A stretch of DNA of 12,182 bases from Coriobacteriales bacterium (GCA_024408695.1 JAKSUU010000014.1:1-12182), one strand, 5' to 3'. Shown: positions 1-6,860, counted from the stretch's first letter. Program-made: numbers and translations. The notes: generated by a model from the sequence alone, not told the origin.

Positions 1-592
1 AGTAAATAATGCTAATATTGCTCGTAAAACTCCACTTCGTGTAATTTTAAATGGCCTTGGTAAAGATGCCGCGCAAATTATTTCTCGTATCAATGGTTTT
101 ACTTATGTTCAAACTAAATATGATTACAAAAATTCTGAACTAACTATTGTTGCAGAAAAGCCCTATAGTAAAGGCGAACGTTCAAAGGTTCGTTGTTTTG
201 GTGCTGACGATGTTGTGGAAGGTGTTGCAATTATGCATCACGAAGGTGTTGATGTTTCTATTACTGGTAATTCAACAAATCCAACCCGTTTTCAACATCC
301 AGTTGCTGGCACTTACAAAAAAGAATGCATTGAGCAGGGCAAAAAGTATTTTAGTGTTGCAAGTGGCGGTGGTACTGGTCGCACTCTTCATCCAGATAAT
401 ATGGCAGCAGGACCTGCAAGTTATGGCATGACGGATACTCTTGGTCGTATGCACAGTGATGCGCAATTTGCTGGCTCTTCCAGTGTTCCGGCTCATGTTG
501 AAATGATGGGCTTTTTGGGCATGGGAAATAACCCGATGGTTGGAGCAAGCGTTGCCGTTGCGGTAGCTGTAAATAGCGCAGTAAATTCATAG
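1..592 (+). CDS. GGGtGRT family protein, C-terminal part (5' truncated)
   Basis: The reading frame is open from the left edge (first full codon at position 2) to TAG at 590-592, giving 196 residues. The protein contains the signature GGGTGRT followed by LHPDNMAAGPASYGMTDT and later QFAGSSSVPAHVEMMG, which I recognise as the GGGtGRT protein family (Pfam GGGtGRT). Family members are normally about 330 residues, so roughly the first 130 residues lie outside the window. The biochemical role of the family is unknown. From memory, family genes often sit beside NifU-like iron-sulfur scaffold genes, but that neighbour would be off the left edge. No signal peptide or membrane segment is visible in this part; the C-terminus is an Ala/Val-rich stretch. 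Two shorter frames opening inside it (147-431 and the minus-strand ones) are shadows. Family call is firm, function is not known. Confidence 0.88.
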   Translation, partial: VNNANIARKTPLRVILNGLGKDAAQIISRINGFTYVQTKYDYKNSELTIVAEKPYSKGERSKVRCFGADDVVEGVAIMHHEGVDVSITGNSTNPTRFQHPVAGTYKKECIEQGKKYFSVASGGGTGRTLHPDNMAAGPASYGMTDTLGRMHSDAQFAGSSSVPAHVEMMGFLGMGNNPMVGASVAVAVAVNSAVNS

Positions 593-673
593 CTTTTATT
601 TTGACTGTGCATGGGTTTTGTATACCGTGGTTTTTAATACTTGGTAAAATTTATTAAGAATTTTGCAGATTAA

Positions 674-702
674 ATTTTGCAAATATTATTTTCATTTATA
701 AT
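674..702 (+). promoter_or_regulatory. Probable promoter of the EF-G-like gene
   Basis: A perfect -10 hexamer TATAAT is at 697-702, 48 bases before the start codon. The -35 region is weak: the best match at the right spacing is the T-rich stretch around 674-680. The upstream gene ends at 592 and I see no strong terminator between, so some read-through from upstream is possible. Confidence 0.5.
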
Positions 703-719
703 AGATATACTTTAATAAT

Positions 720-742
720 CCCTTACGCTAAGGGGGAAGGTG
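720..742 (+). promoter_or_regulatory. Short hairpin abutting the ribosome binding site of the EF-G-like gene
   Basis: CCCTTA (720-725) and TAAGGG (729-734) form a 6-bp stem with a CGC loop. It runs directly into the purine-rich ribosome binding site GGAAGGTG (735-742), which lies 7 bases before the ATG at 750. The hairpin could modulate ribosome access, but it is short and may be chance. The binding site itself supports the start at 750. Confidence 0.35.
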
Positions 743-749
743 AAACATT

Positions 750-2813
750 ATGGCTGCAGATATTTCAAAAGTAAAGAACTTATGTCTTGTTGGACAAGAT
801 GGTGCAGGTAAAACTTCACTTGCAGAGGCTCTTTTGTTTGTTACAGGAAAAACAAGCAAAATGGGAACTACTGCAGATGGTAAATCTAATTTAGATTATG
901 ATGAACAAGAAATCAAACGCCAATTTACCATTAATGCATCTATTGCTCCATTAAAATACAAAGACTGTAAAGTTAATGTATTAGACACATCCGGTCATCC
1001 AGATTTTATTGGACAAACTCTTTATTCAATGCAAGCAAGCGAAATGGCAGTTGTTGTTGTTGATGCTTCAACTGGTCCGCAAATTATGACTAACAAATTT
1101 TGGCGTCATGCTCAAATTATGAATTTGCCACGAGCAATTTTTGTTAATCACATTGATTGTGAAGGTGCAAATTACGATCAAGTTATGGCCGACTTAACTT
1201 CTGCTTTTGGCAGTCGCCTTGGCGCTGTAACAATTCCTATGGGCGTTGACGCAGATTTCAAAGGTGTTATTGATATTGTTCGCATGAAGGCAAGAGTTAA
1301 CGAAGGTGGAAAAGAAAAAGTTAGTGACATTCCAGATGAGTTTGCATCTGTGGCAAATGATGCTCGTGATAAATTAGTCGATTTAGTTGCCGAAGCAGAT
1401 GATGAACTTATGATGAAATATCTTGATGGTGAAGAGCTAACTCAAGACGAATTAGAAAGCCTTCTCGATAAGGCAATTTCTCAAGAAATATTTATTCCTG
1501 TTTATGTTGGTTCTGCGTTAGCTACACAGGGTCTTGAACCATTATTAGACGATGCAATTTCTTATTTTCCAACTGCAGATGCTTATACAAGATATAAAAC
1601 AACAGATGGCGATGATTTTACAATTGATGCAAGTGGCAAGCCAGGTGCTTTTGTATTCAACACATTAAGCGATCCTTATGTTTGCAAATTAAGTTTTGTC
1701 AAAGTTGTTTCTCGTGAAATTTTACCAGGTACGGAGCTTGTAAATAGCCGCACAGGAAAAAAAGAAAAATGCGCTTCTATTAATGAGATGATGGGTAAAA
1801 ATCTTGAAAGCGTTAAAAGCGCTGGTGCTGGTGATATTGTTGTTATCCCTAAACTCGCCGAAGCAAAAACTGGTGATACATTAAGCGAAGGCGGAGCTAT
1901 TAAACTTGAGCCATTCGCTCTTCCTCAACCTCAATATCCTGTAGCTATTGAAGCTAAAGATAGAAATTCTGAAGACAAGTTAAGCACATTTTTGGCTAAA
2001 ATTATCGAAACTGATCCAACAATTAAACTTGTTCAGAATGAAGCTACACACCAAAGTGTTTTAACTTGCATGGGTGAAACTCAGCTTGATATGTTAATTG
2101 ACAAGGCTAAAAATCAAGGTAATGTCGAAGTTAATTTAGTTGCTGTCAAAATCCCTTATCAAGAAACAATTACAAAAGAATGCTCTGCTCAGGGTCGTCA
2201 CAAAAAACAATCTGGTGGTGCCGGTCAGTTTGGTGACTGCTTCTTGCGCCTTATGCCAAATGCAGGCAATGGTTATGAATTTATTGATGAGATTAAGGGT
2301 GGTGCCATTCCAGGTAGTTTAATTCCTGCTGTTGACAAGGGCGTTGTGGAAACTATGCGCGATGGCTTTTTAGCAGGTTATCCTATGGTCGACGTAAAAG
2401 TTGCAGTATTTGATGGTTCTTTCCACCCAGTAGATTCAAACGAAATTTCATTTAAATCTGCTGCACGTATTGCTTTTAAAGCTGCATGCGAGCAGGGTAA
2501 TCCTGTAATTTTGGAACCATATGCTCGCATTGACGTTACGGTTTCTGATGAATATTTTGGCGCAATCATGGGTGATGTTTCTACAAAACGTGGAAGCGTT
2601 ATTGGTCAAGATACAAATGAGTTTGGCGAGATGATTATTAAAGCTCGTGTTCCTTATGCAGAAGTTATTGAATATCAACGCGACCTTCGTCAAATGACTC
2701 GTGGTTCTGGTTCATTTACTCTAGAGATGGATGGATATGAACAAGTTCCTGGCGATGTTCAAAAGAAGTTGGTTGACGAATATCAAGCCGCAAGAGCTGC
2801 TGCTTCTGCGTAA
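750..2813 (+). CDS. Elongation factor G-like translational GTPase
   Basis: The 687-residue product has the five-domain EF-G layout. GTPase motifs are visible: G1 GQDGAGKT (15-22), switch I EIKRQFTI, G3 DTSGHPD (79-85) with the catalytic-type His kept at 83, G4 NHID (133-136) and G5 near GSAL. C-terminal domains IV and V are present (GAGQFGD, then EPYARIDVTVSDEYFG and a TRGSGSF motif close to the end). It belongs to the EF-G-like (FusA2-type) branch, not canonical EF-G: the G1 loop lacks GHIDAGKT, switch I lacks RGITI, and G4 has His where NKxD is usual. Family members are ribosome-associated GTPases of uncertain specific role. ATG at 750 has a good ribosome binding site. It stands alone between a promoter at 697-702 and a terminator at 2839-2940, so it appears monocistronic. 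It is not a tetracycline-resistance protein by the motifs I can read. Confidence 0.9.
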   Translation: MAADISKVKNLCLVGQDGAGKTSLAEALLFVTGKTSKMGTTADGKSNLDYDEQEIKRQFTINASIAPLKYKDCKVNVLDTSGHPDFIGQTLYSMQASEMAVVVVDASTGPQIMTNKFWRHAQIMNLPRAIFVNHIDCEGANYDQVMADLTSAFGSRLGAVTIPMGVDADFKGVIDIVRMKARVNEGGKEKVSDIPDEFASVANDARDKLVDLVAEADDELMMKYLDGEELTQDELESLLDKAISQEIFIPVYVGSALATQGLEPLLDDAISYFPTADAYTRYKTTDGDDFTIDASGKPGAFVFNTLSDPYVCKLSFVKVVSREILPGTELVNSRTGKKEKCASINEMMGKNLESVKSAGAGDIVVIPKLAEAKTGDTLSEGGAIKLEPFALPQPQYPVAIEAKDRNSEDKLSTFLAKIIETDPTIKLVQNEATHQSVLTCMGETQLDMLIDKAKNQGNVEVNLVAVKIPYQETITKECSAQGRHKKQSGGAGQFGDCFLRLMPNAGNGYEFIDEIKGGAIPGSLIPAVDKGVVETMRDGFLAGYPMVDVKVAVFDGSFHPVDSNEISFKSAARIAFKAACEQGNPVILEPYARIDVTVSDEYFGAIMGDVSTKRGSVIGQDTNEFGEMIIKARVPYAEVIEYQRDLRQMTRGSGSFTLEMDGYEQVPGDVQKKLVDEYQAARAAASA

Positions 2814-2838
2814 TTTTACGCGTTCATAATTTAGATTT

Positions 2839-2940
2839 AAGGATAGCCCTATACTCCTTGCTCAGACGAAAATTTGGTATATAAAATAATTTGTCAAATT
2901 TTCGTATCGTTCGCCTCGGAGTACAGGGCTATCCTTTTTT
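2839..2940 (+). terminator. Long hairpin terminator after the EF-G-like gene
   Basis: The left arm 2839-2857 pairs with 2918-2936 over 19 positions with one A-C mismatch (2851 with 2924). An internal loop follows, then CGAAAATTTG (2867-2876) pairs perfectly with CAAATTTTCG (2895-2904) around an 18-base loop. The outer stem runs into a T tract at 2935-2940, which fits intrinsic termination on the plus strand. The total of about 100 bases is far longer than an ordinary terminator, so the structure may derive from a miniature palindromic element. Confidence 0.75.
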
Positions 2941-3141
2941 ATTAGCTGAGCATAATATACACCGAGCAGTAGTTTGCATCTTGTTATTCTAGTCTATCTA
3001 GTCTTAGCTTTATTGTTGCTTAAATTCTGGCAAAAAACTTTGGTAAATTTCTTATTGCGTTGACCAGCAATTTGGTACAAAACATATCAGGTATTTTTTG
3101 TACCAAAATTAATTAATTTTTTTATAAAAGCATTTATTTAG
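2941..3141. other. Gene-free stretch upstream of the rpsB promoter
   Basis: No open frame with a credible ribosome binding site is present between the terminator at 2839-2940 and the rpsB promoter. The stretch is AT-rich. Its one clear structure is the inverted repeat at 3071-3107, listed separately. A good -35-like TTGACC occurs at 3060-3065, but the sequence 17 bases on (CATATC) is a poor -10. Confidence 0.5.
3071..3107. repeat. Perfect 12-bp inverted repeat, possible operator or hairpin
   Basis: TTTGGTACAAAA (3071-3082) and its exact reverse complement TTTTGTACCAAA (3096-3107) are separated by 13 bases. It lies 35 bases upstream of the rpsB -10 box and about ten bases ahead of a run of seven T (3117-3123). 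It could be a binding site for a dimeric regulator or a transcribed hairpin. The sequence does not decide between these. Confidence 0.55.
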
Positions 3142-3147
3142 TATAAT
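3142..3147 (+). promoter_or_regulatory. -10 box of the rpsB-tsf promoter
   Basis: A perfect TATAAT hexamer is at 3142-3147. The -35 position holds only a T-rich sequence (3119-3124), so activity may depend on upstream AT-rich DNA. Transcription would begin near 3154, leaving a leader of about 140 bases before rpsB. Confidence 0.55.
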
Positions 3148-3153
3148 AATTAA

Positions 3154-3292
3154 TCGCGCTAATAAGGGCGTGAATGAGGGTGCGTAATGCACAAAGTAAA
3201 CATGCGAGGGGAGCAACACCGCATGTGGGTCAATTGACCTGCGGTTTTAGTTTGCGATGATCTGAGCAGAGGTAGAACAAATAGGAGGATAT
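3154..3292 (+). promoter_or_regulatory. Candidate structured 5' leader of rpsB-tsf with alternative hairpins
   Basis: Between the -10 box and the rpsB start the DNA is more GC-rich than the flanking spacer and full of pairings. GTGC/GCAC (3180-3183 with 3189-3192) forms a small hairpin. ACATGCG (3200-3206) pairs with CGCATGT (3220-3226). ACCGCA (3218-3223) pairs instead with TGCGGT (3240-3245), stacked through a one-sided TGTG bulge on GGTC/GACC (3228-3231 with 3236-3239) with an AATT loop. The last two structures share 3220-3223 and cannot form together. Leaders of ribosomal protein operons often bind the encoded protein, so S2 autoregulation is the natural guess. I do not recognise a described RNA family here. 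The ribosome binding site AGGAGG is at 3283-3288. Confidence 0.5.
3174..3260 (+). CDS. Possible 28-codon upstream ORF in the rpsB leader
   Basis: ATG at 3174 opens 28 codons ending in TGA at 3258-3260, 32 bases before rpsB. An AAGGG at 3164-3168 lies 5 bases before the ATG, a usable ribosome binding site. The predicted peptide begins MRVRNAQSKHARG and is strongly basic. It runs right through the alternative hairpins of the leader, so its translation would melt them. I recognise no family, and an open frame of this length can occur by chance. Confidence 0.22.
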   Translation: MRVRNAQSKHARGATPHVGQLTCGFSLR

Positions 3293-4213
3293 ATGTCTAC
3301 AAAAGTGTCTTTAAAAGACCTACTTGATGCCGGAGTCCATTTTGGGCATCAAACACATCGTTGGAATCCAAAGATGAAACCCTATATTTTCACTGCTCGT
3401 AGTGGTATCTACATTCTCGACCTTAAACAGACAATTTATGGTTTAGATGATGCTATTACTTTTGCACGTGGCGTATGCGCTCGTGGTCAACAGGTGTTAT
3501 TTGTAGGAACAAAAAAACAAGCTACAATCACTATTAAAGAGCAAGCCGACCGCGCCAGCATGCCTTATGTTAACTATCGTTGGATGGGTGGTATGCTCAC
3601 AAACTTTAAAACTATTAGTAATAGTGTTAAGCGTATGGAAAAAATTGAGGCCATGATTGAAGATGGCACTATGGATTCTTACAACAAAAAAGAACAAGGT
3701 TCGTTTAGAAAACAATACGAAAAGCTAAATCTTGCTCTTGGCGGTATTCGCAGTCTTGGCAACATTAAAGATGTTAAGGAAAAGATTGGCGCAGTTTTTG
3801 TAGTTGATACTGTAGCAGAAGACATTGCAGTTAAAGAAGCTATGCGCCTTAATATTCCAATTATTGCTATGCTCGATACAAATTCCGACCCAGACGATAT
3901 TGAATATGGAATTCCCGCAAATGATGATGCGATGCGTTCTATCGAACTCATCACCACTGTTATTGCAGACGCTTGTATCGAAGGTGCTCAAGCATGTGTG
4001 AGCGAAGCAGATTTTAAGGGTGGCGACAAAGCCGGAAAAGCTTCAAAAGGTCCACGAGGGGCAAAAGCTCCAGCTAAAGGTTCTAAATCTTCTGTCAAAA
4101 AAGCTCCAAAAGCAGATGCCAAGGTAGAAGATAAGACAGACGAAAAAGCAGAAGATAAAGCTGATAAAAACCCTAAAGATGAAAATACAGCTGACGAAAA
4201 AGCAGCTGAATAA
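3293..4213 (+). CDS. rpsB: 30S ribosomal protein S2
   Basis: S2 is a small-subunit protein needed for late 30S assembly and for binding of S1 where that is present. The 306-residue product opens with the family pattern LLDAGVHFGHQTHRWNPKMK (10-29). It continues with VLFVGTKKQA, then YRWMGGMLTNFKTI, GALFVVDT-like IGAVFVVDT, and the C-terminal IPANDDAMRSIELIT. The S2 core ends near residue 240. Typical S2 is about 230-260 residues, so the last 66 residues are an extension: Lys/Gly/Ala/Pro-rich and basic to about residue 275, then Lys/Glu/Asp-rich and acidic. ATG at 3293 follows a strong AGGAGG. tsf starts 26 bases after the stop, so the two form an operon, probably controlled through the structured leader. 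Confidence 0.97.
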   Translation: MSTKVSLKDLLDAGVHFGHQTHRWNPKMKPYIFTARSGIYILDLKQTIYGLDDAITFARGVCARGQQVLFVGTKKQATITIKEQADRASMPYVNYRWMGGMLTNFKTISNSVKRMEKIEAMIEDGTMDSYNKKEQGSFRKQYEKLNLALGGIRSLGNIKDVKEKIGAVFVVDTVAEDIAVKEAMRLNIPIIAMLDTNSDPDDIEYGIPANDDAMRSIELITTVIADACIEGAQACVSEADFKGGDKAGKASKGPRGAKAPAKGSKSSVKKAPKADAKVEDKTDEKAEDKADKNPKDENTADEKAAE

Positions 4214-4239
4214 ATTTAGATATATTGAAAGGATAAATC

Positions 4240-5115
4240 ATGGCAGATATTACAGCAAGTATGGTTAAAGAATTGCGCGAGGCTACTGGCGCAGGCATGA
4301 TGGAATGCAAAAAAGCTTTAGTAGAAGCAGAGGGAGATGCCGAAAAAGCAACTGACATTTTGCGTACTACAGGCCTTGCAGCAGCTGCAAAAAAAGCTGA
4401 CCGCGCTACAAATGAAGGACGTATTTATACATGCGTATGCGAAAATCATCCAAATAAAGGTGCAATGACAGAGGTCAATTGTGAAACAGATTTTGTTGCG
4501 ATTAATGAAAAATTCGCAGAATATTGCAAAACTTTCACAAAGGCAGTTTGTCACAATAATCCAAAAGATGTTGATGAACTTATGGCTAGCGAATTTGATG
4601 GAACAAAGGTTCAAGATATTCTTACAGATGCAATTCATGTTATTGGCGAAAATATGAGCGTTGCTCGTTTTGAAAGAATCGAACTTGAAGAGCCTGCAGC
4701 TTTGGTTGATTATATTCATATGAATGGCAAGATTGGTGTTATTGTTGGCTTTAAGTTTGATAATGCAGATACTGCAAATAATGAAAAGTTCAAAGAAATG
4801 GCACGCGATGTTGCTATGCATATTGCTGCAACAAATCCAATTGCATTAGACGGAGCAAGTGTACCTGCTGATGTTGCCGCGCATGAGCTCGAAATGTACG
4901 AGGCGCAAGCAGCCGAAAGTGGCAAGCCGGAAAACATTCAAGAGCAAATTGCTCAGGGTCGTATGAAGAAATTCTATAAAGAAAACTGTCTTATGGCACA
5001 GGAATTTGTTAAAGATCCAGATGTTACGGTTGATCAATATATCAAAAATTGTGCTAAAGAAATTGGCGACAATGTTGTATGTGCAACATTTACACGCTTT
5101 GCAATGGGTCAGTAA
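4240..5115 (+). CDS. tsf: Elongation factor Ts
   Basis: EF-Ts is the cytoplasmic guanine-nucleotide exchange factor that recycles EF-Tu. The 291-residue protein has the N-terminal UBA-like helical region (MVKELREATGAGMMECKKAL, 8-27) and the conserved core motif TDFV (83-86), which contacts the EF-Tu GTPase domain in the family. The dimerisation subdomains follow, ending with a motif around GRMKKFYKENCLMAQEFVKD. Length is normal. The start at 4240 has GAAAGGA (4227-4233) 6 bases upstream. It is the second gene after rpsB. The pyrH and frr genes that often follow tsf are absent; a terminator closes the operon instead. Confidence 0.97.
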   Translation: MADITASMVKELREATGAGMMECKKALVEAEGDAEKATDILRTTGLAAAAKKADRATNEGRIYTCVCENHPNKGAMTEVNCETDFVAINEKFAEYCKTFTKAVCHNNPKDVDELMASEFDGTKVQDILTDAIHVIGENMSVARFERIELEEPAALVDYIHMNGKIGVIVGFKFDNADTANNEKFKEMARDVAMHIAATNPIALDGASVPADVAAHELEMYEAQAAESGKPENIQEQIAQGRMKKFYKENCLMAQEFVKDPDVTVDQYIKNCAKEIGDNVVCATFTRFAMGQ

Positions 5116-5137
5116 TTTTTGAGAGAAATGTCTAATA

Positions 5138-5176
5138 AAGAGCACTAGTGCAGTTTTGTGCTAGTGTTCTTTTTTT
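5138..5176 (+). terminator. Intrinsic terminator of rpsB-tsf
   Basis: A 14-position stem (5138-5151 with 5158-5171, including G-U pairs) closes a short T-rich loop. It is followed by a T run to 5176. It sits 22 bases after the tsf stop. Confidence 0.88.
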
Positions 5177-5198
5177 ATGAGGTCATCTAACGCATGGC

Positions 5199-5233
5199 CC
5201 TGCAACACCTGGGGACGGTAACCTAAGTGTTGC
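5199..5233 (+). repeat. 35-bp palindromic repeat, copy 1
   Basis: This unit has GCAACAC at its left and GTGTTGC at its right, with TGGGGACGG and GGTAACC inside. It is identical over 35 bases to copy 2 at 5244-5278. The arms can form a 7-bp stem. The GGGGACGG core resembles repeats found near RAYT/IS200-like transposases in other bacteria, an inference from memory. No transposase is in the window. Confidence 0.85.
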
Positions 5234-5243
5234 ACAATGCAAG

Positions 5244-5278
5244 CCTGCAACACCTGGGGACGGTAACCTAAGTGTTGC
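5244..5278 (+). repeat. 35-bp palindromic repeat, copy 2
   Basis: Exact second copy of 5199-5233, separated from it by 10 bases, giving a 45-bp period. Its right end is two bases before the -10 box of gltX, so it supplies the -35 region of that promoter. Confidence 0.85.
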
Positions 5279-5286
5279 GCTATAAT
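5258..5286 (+). promoter_or_regulatory. gltX promoter partly inside repeat copy 2
   Basis: A perfect TATAAT is at 5281-5286, 54 bases before the gltX ribosome binding site centre. The -35 position (5258-5263, GGACGG) falls inside the repeat and is a poor match to TTGACA. The assignment therefore rests on the -10 box and on the terminator at 5138-5176 isolating gltX from tsf. Confidence 0.5.
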
Positions 5287-5340
5287 TTTAGTATGCGAGA
5301 ATTAAATTTACTGTTAATTTTCAGACAATGAGGAGAAAAT

Positions 5341-6855
5341 ATGGATGAAGTAAGAGTTCGTTTTGCCCCATCCCCAACTGGTAAATTACACATTGGTGGA
5401 GCAAGAACAGCCATTTACAATTGGGCATATGCCAAAGCCTGCAAAGGAAAGTTTATTTTAAGGATTGAGGATACTGACCCTGCTCGCTCTACGCCAGAGA
5501 ACATTGATTTGATTTTGCGGGCTTTAAAATGGCTTGAGCTTGATTGGGATGAAGGTCCTGCGTGCGACCCACAAAATAATTGCTTACGTGATGCCCAGGG
5601 TAAGGCACAGTCTGAAGGCAATTTTGGTCCATATTTTCAGACTCATCGTTATGACTCTTACAACGAGGCTTTGCAAAAACTTATTGAAAACGATAACGCT
5701 TATCCATGTTTTTGCACGTCAGAAGAAATTGAAGCTAATCGTCAAGCAGCCCTAGAAGCAAAGGTAAAGTTTGTTGACCCTTGCCGGGCAATAAACAAAG
5801 ATGAAGCAATGGCTCGTGTTGAGGCTGGTGAATCCCACGTTTGGCGTCTTAAGGTTCCACAAGATCGAGGCGACATCATCGTTCATGATTTAGTTCATGG
5901 AGACAGTGCGTTTGATGCAAGCCTTCAAGATGATATGATTTTAATGCGTAGTGATGGCAATCCTACTTATAATTTTTGTGTAGTTTGCGACGATGCAAAT
6001 ATGAAGATTACGCATGTCATTAGAGGTGATGACCATTTAAGCAATACACCTAGGCAAATATTGATTTACGAAGCGCTTGGTCTTGATGTGCCCTGTTTTG
6101 CACATATTCCCATGATCTGCGGTGAAGATGGCAAAAAGCTCTCCAAACGCCATGGCGCTCAAAGTGTTGAAGAATTCAGAGATATGGGATATTTGAGTGA
6201 TGCTTTGTTCAATTATTTATCTTTGTTGGGTTGGGCTCCAGACGGCGAAACTACGATTTTTTCACGCAATCAAATGGCAAAAATTTTTGATCTTGTTAAT
6301 GTATCCAAAAATCCTTCTTCACTTGATTTTAAAAAGATGGACTGGATAAACAACCAATATATCAGAAGTATGAACAAGGATGACTACGCCATCGCTTTAT
6401 TGCCTCATCTTGTTTCGCAACAGACTTTTGCTTCTGTTGAAGATGCAAAAACGCAGTTTGATACTATAAAAGAAACCTATGAGCTTGTTTTTGAGCGTGC
6501 GAATACTTTGGTTGAAGCTGCACAAAAAATAGCATTTATTTTTGATGCAGAAATGAAGCTTGACGAGGCTAGTGCTGAAAAGGCTCTTAAAAAAGAAGGT
6601 AATTTAGCTAAAACAGTTTTGGAACGAAGTTTAGAGATTTTTAATGCATGCGATTGGAATTTCGAAGATATAGACACAAAACTCAAGTCTTTAATGGAGG
6701 AACTTGGGCTTAAGCCTCGAGTTTTCTTCCAAGCTATCCGAGTTGCAGTGTGTTTAAATATGGTTTCTCCGCCATTAGTAGAATCTATTGTTTTGATGGA
6801 TAAAGACTTGGTTATTAAGCGTATGCTTAACGCAATTTCATTAGCAGCCGATTAA
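5341..6855 (+). CDS. gltX: Glutamyl-tRNA synthetase
   Basis: This class I aminoacyl-tRNA synthetase charges tRNA-Glu with glutamate. Visible signatures are VRVRFAPSPTGKLHIGG (4-20, holding the HIGH motif as HIGG 17-20), RIEDTDPARS, the catalytic-loop KLSKRHG (266-272), and the helical anticodon-binding C-terminus. Cys123, Cys125 and Cys148 lie where some family members bind zinc. The 504-residue length is slightly above the usual 465-490, explained by about 17 extra residues between Pro73 and Gly96, which contain two further cysteines (75, 81). AGGAG at 5331-5335 supports the ATG at 5341. The gene stands alone: a terminator and two repeats precede it, and inverted repeat copies follow its stop. 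Whether it is discriminating (Glu only) or also charges tRNA-Gln cannot be decided here. Confidence 0.96.
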   Translation: MDEVRVRFAPSPTGKLHIGGARTAIYNWAYAKACKGKFILRIEDTDPARSTPENIDLILRALKWLELDWDEGPACDPQNNCLRDAQGKAQSEGNFGPYFQTHRYDSYNEALQKLIENDNAYPCFCTSEEIEANRQAALEAKVKFVDPCRAINKDEAMARVEAGESHVWRLKVPQDRGDIIVHDLVHGDSAFDASLQDDMILMRSDGNPTYNFCVVCDDANMKITHVIRGDDHLSNTPRQILIYEALGLDVPCFAHIPMICGEDGKKLSKRHGAQSVEEFRDMGYLSDALFNYLSLLGWAPDGETTIFSRNQMAKIFDLVNVSKNPSSLDFKKMDWINNQYIRSMNKDDYAIALLPHLVSQQTFASVEDAKTQFDTIKETYELVFERANTLVEAAQKIAFIFDAEMKLDEASAEKALKKEGNLAKTVLERSLEIFNACDWNFEDIDTKLKSLMEELGLKPRVFFQAIRVAVCLNMVSPPLVESIVLMDKDLVIKRMLNAISLAAD

Positions 6856-6860
6856 TTTTT

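Noticed and set aside
3213..3220. GCAACACC in the rpsB leader as another copy of the gltX-flanking repeat
   Set aside because: Only eight bases match and the GGGGACGG core is absent, so it is likely chance.
3154..3292. tRNA or known riboswitch in the rpsB leader
   Set aside because: No cloverleaf, no T-loop sequence, and no riboswitch core I could recognise; only the alternative hairpins described.
4318..4821. 167-codon open frame on the minus strand antisense to tsf
   Set aside because: Lies entirely inside the well-supported tsf gene; its Cys/Ile/Phe-rich composition is what a reversed coding strand gives, and no family pattern is visible.
5199..5278. Two identical 35-bp repeats as a minimal CRISPR array
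   Set aside because: Only two units with a 10-base spacer, a palindromic repeat with an inverted copy elsewhere, and no cas genes.
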